Of a stretch of DNA of 64,000 nucleotides, positions 7,631 to 17,057 are shown in pieces (positions within the stretch are counted from its first letter, which is position 1; each line of letters opens with the position of its first letter). A program made the position numbers and the translations under genes. The stretch is taken from NCBI RefSeq assembly GCF_002873455.1, contig NZ_MCUN01000006.1:124001-188000 (forward strand). The letters run 5' to 3'. Source of the DNA: Vibrio splendidus (lineage in GTDB: Bacteria; Pseudomonadota; Gammaproteobacteria; Enterobacterales; Vibrionaceae). The notes below the pieces were generated by a model. That model had not been told where the DNA came from, made no database searches, and worked only from the letters and a program-made list of their open reading frames with translations.

Positions 7631-8154
7631 AGATATGAATAACTATCACGTAACTGTAGAAGAGATACTCAAAGCTGATACTTTGCGTCAAGCAAGGGGT
7701 TGAGGTAAGGTAATTCATAGCCTAATAGGCTCGTATCTAGGAAGTGAACCGCTGGTGGTTAAATTGGTGGTCATCAATAAGATTAAGAGCTAATTAAAAC
7801 CACAAGTCTCTGTTTTTAAATTACTTTAATATCTCAATCGACATTCAGATCCAGAACATTGAATAACAGTTTGTCAGTAACACGCTGAATAGCCATTAGC
7901 TGAATCAGTGTTGATTAACTGACAGTGTTGAGTAGATCAAGATAAGCTCCTAGTTTTAGGGGCTTTTTTTATGGATACAATAATGCCAATCAGGATGAGT
8001 AAGTGAGCAAGTTGTTATGCAGGAGATTTGTTTGGAGCAAGAGATAGATACAGCTATAGATAGAACAGAAAAGAGGATGTAACAAAGGATTTTAGAATAT
8101 TTTGAGGGGGATATTACAGGTGAAACTAGAGGGGAAAGATTTAAGCGGGAAAGT
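7631..8154. other. Non-coding gap between the island and cspA-like gene
   Basis: About 520 bp without a convincing ORF. It contains a terminator-like hairpin at 7944-7970 (AAGCTCCTA/TAGGGGCTT, one G-T pair, then seven T) and immediately after it a perfect 18-bp copy (7968-7985) of the sequence at 7565-7582. Nothing identifies the attachment site. This interval probably contains the right junction of the island, because the next gene to the right is a core gene. Confidence 0.5.
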
Positions 8155-8182
8155 GACGCAAGTTGCTAATGCAACCTGCGTC
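8155..8182 (-). terminator. Hairpin after the cold-shock gene
   Basis: GACGCAGGTTGC and GCAACTTGCGTC (minus strand) pair with one mismatch around a 4-base loop, 12 bases after the stop codon of the cold-shock gene. The tail is only moderately T-rich. Confidence 0.65.
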
Positions 8183-8193
8183 GACTTAAAATC

Positions 8194-8406
8194 TTATAGA
8201 GCTACAACGTTTGCAGCTTGAAGACCTTTTTGGCCTTGCTCTACTTCGAAAGACACTTGTTGGCCTTCTTTAAGAGTCTTGAAACCTTCAGAAGCGATTG
8301 CACGGAAGTGTACGAATACGTCAGCGCCGCCGTTGTCTTGAGTTAGGAAACCGAAACCTTTCTCTTCGTTAAACCATTTTACTACGCCGTTTGTTTTGTT
8401 AGACAT
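8194..8406 (-). CDS. Cold-shock protein, CspA family
   Basis: A 70-residue single cold-shock domain. [20 protein letters not shown] contains RNP1 (KGFGF) and VFVHFRAI contains RNP2. It binds single-stranded RNA/DNA and melts RNA structure. The start ATG at 8406 is preceded by AAGGGACACATC; an upstream in-frame extension of 13 residues is not used by the family. It is the first core gene right of the island. It resembles CspA/CspE types but the sequence alone does not say which paralogue or whether it is cold induced; the long leader before it suggests control at the RNA level. Confidence 0.95.
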   Translation of the reverse strand: MSNKTNGVVKWFNEEKGFGFLTQDNGGADVFVHFRAIASEGFKTLKEGQQVSFEVEQGQKGLQAANVVAL

Positions 8407-8716
8407 GATGTGTCCCTTATATAAAAATAAAAAATTAATCGCCAAAAGTGCGATGCGCTGAAAGCTTGAATTATTTAATGTATCTATGAAGCCAAGGGAA
8501 ACACTGAGAATAACAATGAAGCAATACTAAGGGTTTTACTTTACAACTGATGTTTCATTTAATAACTCTGAAAACAGAGCGACGCCATTCTTGGTGATCT
8601 GGGCCAGGTTGTAAAGCTTTATTTGAAAATAATTGATGTTTTTTTGTTCGGTTGGCTTTAATTAAAGCCCAGCGAGGTCACAAGGCTTCATTTGTAAGAC
8701 TTTGATCTCAAAAAAT
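8407..8716 (-). promoter_or_regulatory. Long leader/promoter region of the cold-shock gene
   Basis: This 310-bp interval precedes the cold-shock gene on the minus strand and follows psiE. Cold-shock genes usually have a structured 5' leader of 100-160 bases, and this region has room for one. I see no clear cold box or ORF; the last bases before the ATG are A/T rich apart from the ribosome site. Confidence 0.4.
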
Positions 8717-9142
8717 TTACTCATCCGGCTGCTTGGTTCTTAGATCGACATATGGCCAGTAATGATGCCCTACTCGAATTAACAGTGTGGCTGCGGCTAA
8801 GATAAAGGCAGCGACCGACAACCAAACGATAAGTACTGCATCTAACTCTTTCATACCTAAGGTGATGTAACGAGCAATTGCCATCATCGCAATGTAAATG
8901 GGGTATCGCACTGGGATCTTACCGTTCATCACAAACTGCTGAACCATCGCCAACACTTCTAAATAGATAAACATCAGCAGAATGTCGGTCAATTGCACTC
9001 GGCGTTCAGCGAAGACATGCATGAACTCTTCGACCATCGCAAACAAGGTCGCCAGTGTGATCGCCACCAGCAATACCGCTTCCATAATATGGAATACTTT
9101 TAAAAACGGCTTACTAAAAGATTTAGGCAAGTTAGAAGGCAT
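8717..9142 (-). CDS. psiE: PsiE-family membrane protein
   Basis: About 141 residues with four hydrophobic segments: residues about 21-41 (VLLVAITLATLFAMV), 56-72, 78-96 and 107-128. The pattern VLAMVQQFVMNGKIPVRYPI followed by AIARYITLGM is characteristic of PsiE, the phosphate-starvation-inducible inner-membrane protein of E. coli (136 residues), whose biochemical role is not known. ATG at 9142 follows GAAGAG by five bases; a GTG two codons earlier is less likely. It stands alone between the cold-shock gene and the purine permease. Confidence 0.85.
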   Translation of the reverse strand: MPSNLPKSFSKPFLKVFHIMEAVLLVAITLATLFAMVEEFMHVFAERRVQLTDILLMFIYLEVLAMVQQFVMNGKIPVRYPIYIAMMAIARYITLGMKELDAVLIVWLSVAAFILAAATLLIRVGHHYWPYVDLRTKQPDE

Positions 9143-9376
9143 AGTCACTCTTCAAAAAATAATTAATCCAGTCTCTACAATAGCATGCATCAATATAAGT
9201 CGCGTACTGTCAAAGCATCGACTTGGGGATAACGCTATCAATTCATCGGTAACCACCAGGAAGAAGCAAAGGTAAGAAACAACAGATACAAAAATGGCCC
9301 CACATTCACTGCAGAGCCATCTATTTATCTTTTACTTAACGACTGCTACTTAACAAACGTTATTTCGCCATTAGGC

Positions 9377-10747
9377 TTATAGCAGTATTAGGTAAGTTAA
9401 GAACACCACACACAGGCCGTAGATAAGCGGGTGTACTTCTTTGCGCTTACCTGCCACAACCATAGTGAATGCGTAACTGATGAAGCCCATCGCCATGCCG
9501 TTTGCTGGTGAGAAGCTTAGCACTGTGAACATGATGGTGAAGAAAGCTGCAATGCGTGACTCTTTCTTTTCCCAGTTAATCTGACCAAGACGACCCACCA
9601 TGTAGATGCCTACCACAACCATAGCAGGCGCGACCATTGCCGCTGAGAAGATAGAGAATATTGGGTATAGGAATAGAGACACTAGGAATAAGCCCGCCAC
9701 CATAACTGCCGCCAAACCTGTTTTCGCACCTTGAGAAGAAGCAATACCCGATTCAGAGAAAGCGGTAATCGATGTAGTACCTAAAATCGAACCAATTACC
9801 GTACCTCCAGCATCAGCAACCAAAGCTGATTTTGCGTTTGGTACCTTGCCATCTTTGTCGATGATACCCGCATCACGACCAACACCAACAATCGTGCTTA
9901 AGCCATCGAAGAAATCGACAATCAGGAAAATGAGGACGATGAACAATAGGTCGAACATTTTCTCAGGGGTGAAAGCTGAGAAATCAAAGATCGCGCCGAA
10001 GCTGCCCGCCATGCTTGGTGGCATAGAAATGAATTGGTCTGGGATTGGTGCGTTTGATGTACCTAAGAACACATCAGCCAGAATCGTCAATGCAATCGCC
10101 GAAACAAACGAGATAAACGTTGCCAGCTTAATGTCACGAACCATACAGCCCAATGCGATAAAGATGCTCACGTAAGCGATGAGCACTTTCGGATCTGAGA
10201 TGTCACCTAAGCCAACCAGTACAAACGGGTTAGACACGATGATGCCTGCATTCTTAAGTCCTAAGAAAGCAATGAATAAGCCGAGAGACACAGTAATCGC
10301 CAACTTCAAATCTTCAGGAATCGATTCAATCATCGACTTACGAATATTGGTCAATGAGAAAGCAAGATAAAGAATACCCGATAGGAAGATGCCAAATAGC
10401 GCTTCATTCCAAAGTACTGCGACTGAACCACTTAACAGTAGGCCTTTGAAGAAGCCATTCATGCTCATACCTGGCGCCAGCATCACTGGGTAGTTGCCCC
10501 AAATGCCCATGATAAGCGTTGCGATAGCCGCAGACAAAGCGGTTGCCGTAAATACTGCCCCTTTATCCATCCCCGGAATGCCACCCAAAATTGCTGGGTT
10601 AACTGCCAAGATATAACTCATCGCTAGGAAGGTAATAAACCCTGCGTATAGCTCAGTGCTGATCGTGGTCTTTCTTTCGGTGATTTTAAACAAGGAGTCA
10701 AGCGAGCCAGAAGACTTCTGGGCTTTCAGGGTGGAGTCGATATTCAC
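9377..10747 (-). CDS. NCS2/AzgA-type purine permease
   Basis: A 456-residue inner-membrane transporter with about 12-14 helices. Family signatures are FITFLAMSYILAVNPAILGG near residue 40, the substrate-region motif MLAPGMSMNGFF about residue 91, and DFFDGLSTIVGVG about residue 278. It belongs to the AzgA-like branch of nucleobase permeases (E. coli AdeP, PurP, GhxP, GhxQ) and moves adenine or guanine/hypoxanthine with protons. The start is GTG with a weak ribosome site. A guanine-class purine riboswitch lies in its leader, which favours guanine/hypoxanthine as substrate and tells how it is regulated; the substrate itself is inferred. Confidence 0.88.
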   Translation of the reverse strand: MNIDSTLKAQKSSGSLDSLFKITERKTTISTELYAGFITFLAMSYILAVNPAILGGIPGMDKGAVFTATALSAAIATLIMGIWGNYPVMLAPGMSMNGFFKGLLLSGSVAVLWNEALFGIFLSGILYLAFSLTNIRKSMIESIPEDLKLAITVSLGLFIAFLGLKNAGIIVSNPFVLVGLGDISDPKVLIAYVSIFIALGCMVRDIKLATFISFVSAIALTILADVFLGTSNAPIPDQFISMPPSMAGSFGAIFDFSAFTPEKMFDLLFIVLIFLIVDFFDGLSTIVGVGRDAGIIDKDGKVPNAKSALVADAGGTVIGSILGTTSITAFSESGIASSQGAKTGLAAVMVAGLFLVSLFLYPIFSIFSAAMVAPAMVVVGIYMVGRLGQINWEKKESRIAAFFTIMFTVLSFSPANGMAMGFISYAFTMVVAGKRKEVHPLIYGLCVVFLTYLILL

Positions 10748-10822
10748 AACAAAACCTATGTAATAAATTAAGAAATTTGAGATTCAAATGCTGTGAGAAT
10801 AGAGGAGTCTCTACACTAAAAA

Positions 10823-10885
10823 CTGTAGTCACCAAGGTAGGCTCGGTAGTAGAAACATCTAGTCCATATCACTAGATATATACAG
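10823..10885 (-). promoter_or_regulatory. Purine riboswitch, guanine class
   Basis: On the minus strand the order of purine aptamer elements is complete. P1 is CTGTA...TACAG. J1/2 is TATA. P2 is TCTAGT/ACTAGA around the conserved L2 GATATGG. J2/3 is TGTTTCTAC. P3 is ACCGA/TTGGT around the loop GCCTACC, and J3/1 is GACTA. The base that pairs with ligand (position 74 in the xpt numbering) is C, so guanine or hypoxanthine, not adenine, should bind. Downstream CTACA...TGTAG could pair with the 3' side of P1 as an alternative hairpin. It lies 75 bases before the permease start. Confidence 0.88.
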
Positions 10886-11253
10886 CATTTAATCGTTTGC
10901 GCGGATTGTAAGGATTGAGATTAAAACTTCAACAAATTTTGTTCAGATCACATAAAAAACTGAACATGGTAGACCATTACATTTATATGAAGATCAGACA
11001 AAGGATCATTTGAGAATAAATAACGATCAAGCCAGTTGTTCTCAATCATCTAAATATGCTACTCTTCGCCTCCATTTTTCTGACCTAATTTTCACCAGTT
11101 GTCTCTATTAGTTTCACTTGTTATCTCTATATAGATGTAACCATCGGAACAATGAGTAGATGCAACCACCGGAACAAAATTAGGGTCAGTGCTATCTTTT
11201 ATAGTGTCGGTTTATCACCTTCACTCAATCCAACCAACAGTGGAAATATACAG
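10886..11253. other. Divergent promoter region, permease and gmk
   Basis: The region carries the promoter of the riboswitch leader on one strand and of gmk-rpoZ-spoT on the other. An in-frame extension of gmk back to 11152 is not supported because the family starts at [10 protein letters not shown]. No further RNA or repeat is seen. Confidence 0.4.
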
Positions 11254-11877
11254 ATGGGCATAGGTACTCTTTACATCGTATCTGCACCTAGTGGCGCAGG
11301 TAAATCGAGCTTGATCTCAGCAATGCTGGAAACCAATCCAACCTACGCAATGAAGGTATCTGTTTCACACACCACTCGCGGTATGCGCCCTGGTGAAGAG
11401 AATGGTGTTCACTACCACTTCGTAGAAAAACATCACTTCGAAGACCTGATTAAGAAAGGTGAGTTCCTAGAGTACGCTGAAGTGTTCGGCAACTACTACG
11501 GTACTTCACGCGTTTGGATTGAAGAAAACCTAAACCGCGGTATCGATGTATTCCTAGATATCGACTGGCAAGGTGCTCGTCAGATCCGTGAGCAAATGCC
11601 TCAAGCGAAGAGTGTCTTTATTCTTCCACCATCAAATGGTGAGCTGGAGCGTCGTTTGAATGTTCGCGGCCAAGATAGCGACGAAGTTATTGCGAAACGC
11701 ATGAGCGAAGCAAAATCAGAGATTTCTCACTATGCAGAATATGATTATGTGATCGTGAATGACGACTTTGATGCAGCCTTAATGGACTTCAGAGCTATCA
11801 TTCGTGCGGAGCGCTTAAAAGAAGATAAGCAAGCAACTAAATACAGCGGCATGCTTACAGCACTACTGGCGGAATGA
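11254..11877 (+). CDS. gmk: Guanylate kinase
   Basis: A 207-residue enzyme, the same length as in E. coli, that converts GMP and ATP to GDP and ADP in guanine nucleotide synthesis. The P-loop is [12 protein letters not shown] at residues 9-20. The GMP-binding segment is [21 protein letters not shown] start at ATG 11254 because the family begins [17 protein letters not shown]; the extra 34 codons upstream do not resemble it. It heads the gmk-rpoZ-spoT group, which ties GTP supply, RNA polymerase and (p)ppGpp metabolism together. Confidence 0.97.
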   Translation: MGIGTLYIVSAPSGAGKSSLISAMLETNPTYAMKVSVSHTTRGMRPGEENGVHYHFVEKHHFEDLIKKGEFLEYAEVFGNYYGTSRVWIEENLNRGIDVFLDIDWQGARQIREQMPQAKSVFILPPSNGELERRLNVRGQDSDEVIAKRMSEAKSEISHYAEYDYVIVNDDFDAALMDFRAIIRAERLKEDKQATKYSGMLTALLAE

Positions 11878-11993
11878 TCTATAACTAGATTTTCCACTGA
11901 GATAAGTATACGGTGAACTAGAAAGTCTCTAGTTAAACTTGTATACTTTCTCGTCATCTAAAATTTATTAGTTAATTACTATTTGGAGTCCTC

Positions 11994-12266
11994 ATGGCAC
12001 GCGTAACTGTTCAAGACGCTGTTGAAAAAGTTGGCAACCGTTTCGACCTAGTTCTTATTGCGGCTCGCCGCGCACGTCAAATGCAAACTGGCGGCAAAGA
12101 TTCACTAGTGCCTGAAGAAAACGATAAGCCAACGGTTATCGCTCTTCGCGAAATCGAAGAAGGTCTTATCACTAAAGACGTACTAGATGCTCGTGAGCGT
12201 CAAGAGCAACAAGAGCAAGAAGCGGCTGAACTTGCAGCAGTAAGCAGCATCGCTCACACTCGATAG
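11994..12266 (+). CDS. rpoZ: RNA polymerase omega subunit
   Basis: 90 residues: [20 protein letters not shown] then [20 protein letters not shown], the conserved omega fold that wraps the beta' C-terminus and helps assembly. In E. coli omega also forms one ppGpp site with beta'. It lies 116 bases after gmk and 59 before spoT. The gap to gmk holds an inverted repeat (AACTAGA/TCTAGTT, 11913-11934) without a T tail. It starts with ATG after a GGAG site. Confidence 0.97.
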   Translation: MARVTVQDAVEKVGNRFDLVLIAARRARQMQTGGKDSLVPEENDKPTVIALREIEEGLITKDVLDARERQEQQEQEAAELAAVSSIAHTR

Positions 12267-12325
12267 CTCATATTCGCTGATAGAATCAACGTCATTCGAA
12301 CTAATTAACCTTCCGGGCCTTTAAT

Positions 12326-14452
12326 TTGTATCTATTCGATAGCCTCAAAGACGTTGCCCAAGAATACCTAACAGAGCCTCAAATTGAGGCTCTGCGTCAA
12401 TCTTATGTGGTAGCGAGAAATGCCCATGAAGGGCAAACCCGTTCAACGGGTGAACCATACATAATCCATCCTGTTGCTGTTTCAAGAATCCTGGCAGAAA
12501 TGCGTCTGGATATCGAAACCCTGCAAGCCGCCCTACTCCATGATGTAATTGAAGATACTGAAGTTACAAAAGAGGAGCTAGAAGCTCAATTCGGCAATAC
12601 CGTTGCTGAACTGGTAGATGGTGTATCTAAGCTGGATAAGCTTAAATTTCGTGATCGCAAAGAAGCGCAAGCAGAGAACTTCCGTAAGATGGTTCTCGCC
12701 ATGGTGCAAGACATCCGCGTTATCTTGATCAAATTAGCTGACCGTACTCACAACATGCGTACGCTTGGGGCTCTTCGTCCTGACAAAAAGCGTCGTATTG
12801 CTCGTGAAACTTTAGAGATCTATTCTCCGCTAGCTCACCGCCTTGGTATTCATAACATCAAGACTGAACTAGAAGAGTTGGGCTTCGAAGCCCTTTATCC
12901 TAACCGTTATCGCGTACTTAAAAATGTAGTGAAAGCTGCTCGTGGTAACCGTAAGGAAATGATCCAACGTATCCATAGCGAAATCGAAGGCCGCCTTGAA
13001 GAAGTCGGTTTGCCTGCTCGTGTACTTGGTCGTGAAAAGAACCTGTTCTCCATCTATAACAAGATGAAAACCAAAGAGCAGCGTTTCCACACCATTATGG
13101 ACATCTACGCTTTCCGCGTCGTAGTTGATACCCCAGATACTTGTTATCGCGTACTTGGTCAGGCTCACAGCCTGTACAAGCCTCGCCCTGGCCGCATGAA
13201 AGACTACATTGCGGTACCAAAAGCCAATGGCTACCAATCTCTGCATACGTCAATGATCGGCCCTCACGGGGTACCAGTTGAGGTCCAGATCCGTACTGAA
13301 GATATGGAGCAAATGGCAGATAAAGGTGTCGCGGCGCACTGGTCTTACAAAGGCAGTGGCTCGCGCAGTAGTAACGGGACAACTGCACAAGTTAAAGCAC
13401 AACGTTGGATGCAGAGCTTACTTGAGCTGCAACAAAGCGCAGGTAACTCATTCGAATTCATTGAAAACGTTAAATCTGATCTGTTCCCAGATGAGATCTT
13501 TGTGTTCACGCCGAAGGGTCGCATTGTCGAACTTCCTGCAGGTGCAACAGCGGTTGATTTTGCTTACGCGGTGCATACCGACGTTGGCAACATGTGTGTA
13601 GGGGCTCGTGTAGACATGAACCCTTACCCACTCAGCAAATCGCTGAAGAATGGCCAAACCATTGAGATCATCAGTGCTCCGGGCGCACGTCCAAACGCCG
13701 CATGGCTCAACTACGTAGTGACCTCACGTGCACGTACTAAGATCCGTCAGGTTCTGAAAACGATGCGTCGTGAAGAGTCGGTTACCCTTGGTCGTCGTCT
13801 ACTGAACCATGCACTTGGTGAACACTCTATTGCCGATATCGGCCAAGAGAATATCGAACATGTATTGTCTGACTTGCGCTTAGAAAGCATGGAAGATTTG
13901 CTAGCATCGATTGGTCTTGGTGAGCTGATGAGTATCGTCATTGCTCGTCGTCTACTCGGTGATGCTGACGAACTAACTGAAGTGGCAAACAACAGCGATA
14001 CGCCTAGGAAGAAATTGCCGATCCGTGGTGCTGAAGGCCTGCTACTTACGTTCGCTAACTGTTGTCACCCGATTCCAGGCGATCACATCATTGCTCATGT
14101 ATCTCCAGGTCGTGGCCTTGTGGTTCACCGCGAAACGTGTCCAAACGTACGTGGTTACCAAAAAGAACCAGACAGATACATGGCGGTGGAATGGTCTGAC
14201 GATTACGATCAAGAGTTCACAGCTGAACTTCAGATAGATATCCAGAACCACCAAGGTGCACTAGCAGAGTTAACGAACGTTATCTCGAAAACGGGCTCAA
14301 ACATTCACGGTATTTCAACGGAAGAACGTGATGGACGCCTGTACACAGTGACTATCTTGCTGACCACCAAAGATCGTGTTCATCTTGCAAGTATTATGAA
14401 AAAGCTCCGTGTGATGCCACACGCGCTCAAAGTAAAACGTCGCAAAAACTGA
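12326..14452 (+). CDS. spoT: Bifunctional (p)ppGpp synthetase/hydrolase
   Basis: A 708-residue RelA/SpoT protein. The HD hydrolase has ALLHDVIEDT (about residues 68-77) and RTHNMRTLG, so the hydrolase is intact, unlike in RelA. The synthetase region has YKPRPGRMKDYIAVPKANGY and VEVQIRT. Then come the TGS domain (EIFVFTPKGRIVELPAGATA, about residue 390), a helical/conserved-Cys region (TFANCCHPIPGD) and the C-terminal ACT domain (about 630-705). The start is TTG, as the family begins MYLFDSL/MYLFESL. It follows rpoZ; trmH, which lies between spoT and recG in E. coli, is absent here. Confidence 0.97.
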   Translation: MYLFDSLKDVAQEYLTEPQIEALRQSYVVARNAHEGQTRSTGEPYIIHPVAVSRILAEMRLDIETLQAALLHDVIEDTEVTKEELEAQFGNTVAELVDGVSKLDKLKFRDRKEAQAENFRKMVLAMVQDIRVILIKLADRTHNMRTLGALRPDKKRRIARETLEIYSPLAHRLGIHNIKTELEELGFEALYPNRYRVLKNVVKAARGNRKEMIQRIHSEIEGRLEEVGLPARVLGREKNLFSIYNKMKTKEQRFHTIMDIYAFRVVVDTPDTCYRVLGQAHSLYKPRPGRMKDYIAVPKANGYQSLHTSMIGPHGVPVEVQIRTEDMEQMADKGVAAHWSYKGSGSRSSNGTTAQVKAQRWMQSLLELQQSAGNSFEFIENVKSDLFPDEIFVFTPKGRIVELPAGATAVDFAYAVHTDVGNMCVGARVDMNPYPLSKSLKNGQTIEIISAPGARPNAAWLNYVVTSRARTKIRQVLKTMRREESVTLGRRLLNHALGEHSIADIGQENIEHVLSDLRLESMEDLLASIGLGELMSIVIARRLLGDADELTEVANNSDTPRKKLPIRGAEGLLLTFANCCHPIPGDHIIAHVSPGRGLVVHRETCPNVRGYQKEPDRYMAVEWSDDYDQEFTAELQIDIQNHQGALAELTNVISKTGSNIHGISTEERDGRLYTVTILLTTKDRVHLASIMKKLRVMPHALKVKRRKN

Positions 14453-14720
14453 TCGAGAAACAAATTAAAAAGCAGAGGAGAGATACGAGTCTTGAGATTT
14501 GAAGAGCAAAAGCTTTTCACCACTCAATTATTCATATTTCGAGTCTGCTTTAATTTTTTGTATTTACCCTTGTCCTGTTTTCTATATCCCCCTTTCGTAC
14601 CCCGTTTACCCGCACCTCGTATCTACTCTTAATCTCTTATCCGCTCTTTCGCTTTATCCTGTACAAAAATCCAGTAAAATGCTTGAATAGATTATATCTC
14701 TTACGTTTATGAGCCTTGTT

Positions 14721-16799
14721 ATGTCACAGCTTTTATCTGCTATCCCTCTCAACTCTTTATCTGGAGTCGGCGCAAAAGTCGCAGAGAAACTGGAAAAGGT
14801 TGGGCTTAACAATGTACAAGACCTGCTGTTTCATCTCCCTTTACGCTATGAAGATCGAACACGCATCTACCCTATCGTAAAACTGCACGCTGGCCTTTGG
14901 GCGGCGGTGCAAGGCAAGGTGATGCACGTCGATACTATTTTCGGTAAACGTAAGATGCTCGCGGTAAAGATCAGTGATGGTAACGGCACCATTACCCTGC
15001 GTTTTTTCAATTTCACTGCAGGCATGAAGAATAACTTTGCTGAAGGCAAACAAGTACACGCTTACGGTGAGATCAAGCGCGGCAATATGGGGCTGGAGAT
15101 CGTCCACCCTGACTACAAATTCTTTGCTCCTAGGCAGCAGCCAGATGTTGAAGCTAACCTGACTCCGGTATACCCAACCACCGAAGGGCTAAGACAAGTC
15201 ACGCTGCGTAACCTCACCGAACAAGCATTAGAGCTGATAGATAAAGCGGCCGTTAATGAGTTGCTTCCATCAGGTTTATACGACCACCAAATTACACTCG
15301 CACAAGCTTTACATACCATTCATAGGCCGCCTCCGGGCATTGATCTAGAGCTGTTTGATGAAGGAAAACACCCTGCTCAACTGCGCCTGATTATGGAAGA
15401 GCTACTGGCTCAAAACTTATCGATGTTGTCAGTCCGTAGTAAAGGGCAGCAAGACAAGGCAATGCCTTTTCCTCCGGTAAACACCCTCAAAGACAAGCTA
15501 TTGGCTCAGCTGCCATTTTCTCCAACCAATGCTCAAGCACGGGTGACCAAAGAGATCGAAGCTGACCTTGAAAAGCCACACCCTATGATGCGTTTAGTGC
15601 AAGGAGATGTGGGCTCAGGTAAAACCTTGGTTGCTGCACTGGCGGCAGTTCGCGCACTCGAGCATGGCCAGCAAGTCGCCTTAATGGCACCAACCGAATT
15701 ATTAGCAGAACAACACGCGATCAACTTTGCTAACTGGTTTGAGGCGATGGGCATTCAAGTGGGGTGGCTAGCAGGTAAGCTCAAAGGTAAAGCTCGAGAA
15801 ACTGAATTGGTGCGCATTGCCAATGGTGAAGCCCAAATGATCGTCGGCACACACGCTTTGTTCCAAGAGCACGTAGAGTTTAAAAACCTTGGCTTAGTGA
15901 TCATCGATGAGCAACACCGATTTGGTGTCCACCAGCGATTAGAGTTACGAGAGAAAGGTGCCAAGCAAGGTTATTACCCTCATCAACTGGTGATGACTGC
16001 TACGCCGATTCCACGAACACTCGCGATGACAGCCTATGCCGATCTCGAAACCTCGATTATTGATGAACTACCTCCGGGGCGAACGCCGATCCAGACTGTC
16101 GCAATTCCTGATACTAAACGAGACGACATTGTCGAACGCGTGCGTAATGCGTGCCTCAATGAAGGTAAACAAGCCTATTGGGTTTGTACGCTGATTGATG
16201 AATCAGAAGTATTAGAAGCTCAAGCCGCAGCCGACACCGCAGAAGAACTGCAACGCATACTGCCTGACGTAAAGATCGGCTTGGTTCATGGGCGAATGAA
16301 ACCCGCCGAGAAACAAGCTGTGATGCGAGAATTCAAAGAGAACAAGCTTCATCTATTGGTTGCGACAACCGTCATTGAAGTCGGTGTGGATGTACCGAAT
16401 TCAAGCTTAATGATCATCGAGAACCCAGAACGTCTTGGCCTAGCGCAACTGCACCAACTGCGTGGCCGTGTTGGCCGTGGTTCAGTCGCGAGCCATTGTG
16501 TACTGTTGTATCACTCTCCACTGTCTAAAACCGCTCAGAAACGCTTAGGGGTACTTCGTGAAAGTAACGATGGCTTTGTGATTGCTCAGCGTGATTTAGA
16601 AATCCGTGGCCCCGGTGAACTGCTCGGTACTAAACAAACTGGCTTGGCTGACTTCAAGATCGCCGATCTAATTCGTGACCAACGTTTAATCCCTGAAGTT
16701 CAGCGTATCGCACGTCATATCCACGACAGCTATCCAGACAACGCCAAGGCGATCATCAACCGCTGGTTGGGTGAACGCGATGTTTACTCTAAGGCTTAG
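14721..16799 (+). CDS. recG: ATP-dependent DNA helicase RecG
   Basis: 692 residues (E. coli 693). The N-terminal wedge domain begins about residue 60 (RYEDRTRIYPI). Helicase motifs are GDVGSGKTLVA (Walker A), IIDEQHRFG (DEQH box), TATPIPRTLA (motif III), VATTVIEVGVDVPN and QLRGRVGRG (motif VI), all intact. RecG regresses stalled forks and unwinds R-loops and Holliday junctions. I start at ATG 14721 (MSQLLSAIPL) by family length; an ATG four codons earlier is also in frame. The 268 bases before it contain only pyrimidine-rich, low-complexity sequence. Confidence 0.95.
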   Translation: MSQLLSAIPLNSLSGVGAKVAEKLEKVGLNNVQDLLFHLPLRYEDRTRIYPIVKLHAGLWAAVQGKVMHVDTIFGKRKMLAVKISDGNGTITLRFFNFTAGMKNNFAEGKQVHAYGEIKRGNMGLEIVHPDYKFFAPRQQPDVEANLTPVYPTTEGLRQVTLRNLTEQALELIDKAAVNELLPSGLYDHQITLAQALHTIHRPPPGIDLELFDEGKHPAQLRLIMEELLAQNLSMLSVRSKGQQDKAMPFPPVNTLKDKLLAQLPFSPTNAQARVTKEIEADLEKPHPMMRLVQGDVGSGKTLVAALAAVRALEHGQQVALMAPTELLAEQHAINFANWFEAMGIQVGWLAGKLKGKARETELVRIANGEAQMIVGTHALFQEHVEFKNLGLVIIDEQHRFGVHQRLELREKGAKQGYYPHQLVMTATPIPRTLAMTAYADLETSIIDELPPGRTPIQTVAIPDTKRDDIVERVRNACLNEGKQAYWVCTLIDESEVLEAQAAADTAEELQRILPDVKIGLVHGRMKPAEKQAVMREFKENKLHLLVATTVIEVGVDVPNSSLMIIENPERLGLAQLHQLRGRVGRGSVASHCVLLYHSPLSKTAQKRLGVLRESNDGFVIAQRDLEIRGPGELLGTKQTGLADFKIADLIRDQRLIPEVQRIARHIHDSYPDNAKAIINRWLGERDVYSKA

Positions 16800-16826
16800 T
16801 TAACAACTGGGACTGAATTCAAACGT

Positions 16827-16854
16827 AAAAAGGCTTCCTCAAGGAAGCCTTTTT
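16827..16854 (+). terminator. Terminator after recG
   Basis: AGGCTTCC/GGAAGCCT around TCAA, flanked by A on the left and T on the right, so it can also work on the minus strand. Confidence 0.9.
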
Positions 16855-16881
16855 AGTACTCGTCACTTTCATCAAACAAAA

Positions 16882-17008
16882 GCGAGATTCCCTATTCGCT
16901 CGTTCCTCACGATAGAGAATGACGATCAAAGTAAACTTTCACCATCAAAGTCCATGGTTAGCAATTCGTCATCCCTTAGAGGGAAGAATGACCGAGTTGA
17001 GGATCTCT
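16882..17008. repeat. Dispersed intergenic repeat, two units facing each other
   Basis: One unit at 16882-16924 reads on the minus strand CGTCATTCTCTATCGTGAGG, then AACGAGCGAATAGGGAATCT. A more degenerate unit on the plus strand lies at 16967-17008 (CGTCATCCCTTAGAGGGAAG ... GAGGATCTCT). The unit is clearly related to 49209-49250 and perhaps to 26311-26344. It sits between convergent recG and envZ. Confidence 0.7.
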
Positions 17009-17057
17009 TAATCGCTTTCCGAACCGAACCCGTCGCCATAATACAGACCGATGATAT

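Noticed and set aside
11152..11253. N-terminal extension of gmk
   Set aside because: The family begins at [10 protein letters not shown]; the extra residues have no similarity and lie in the promoter region.
14499..14690. Open frame between spoT and recG
   Set aside because: It consists of pyrimidine-rich low-complexity sequence without a ribosome site; not protein-like.
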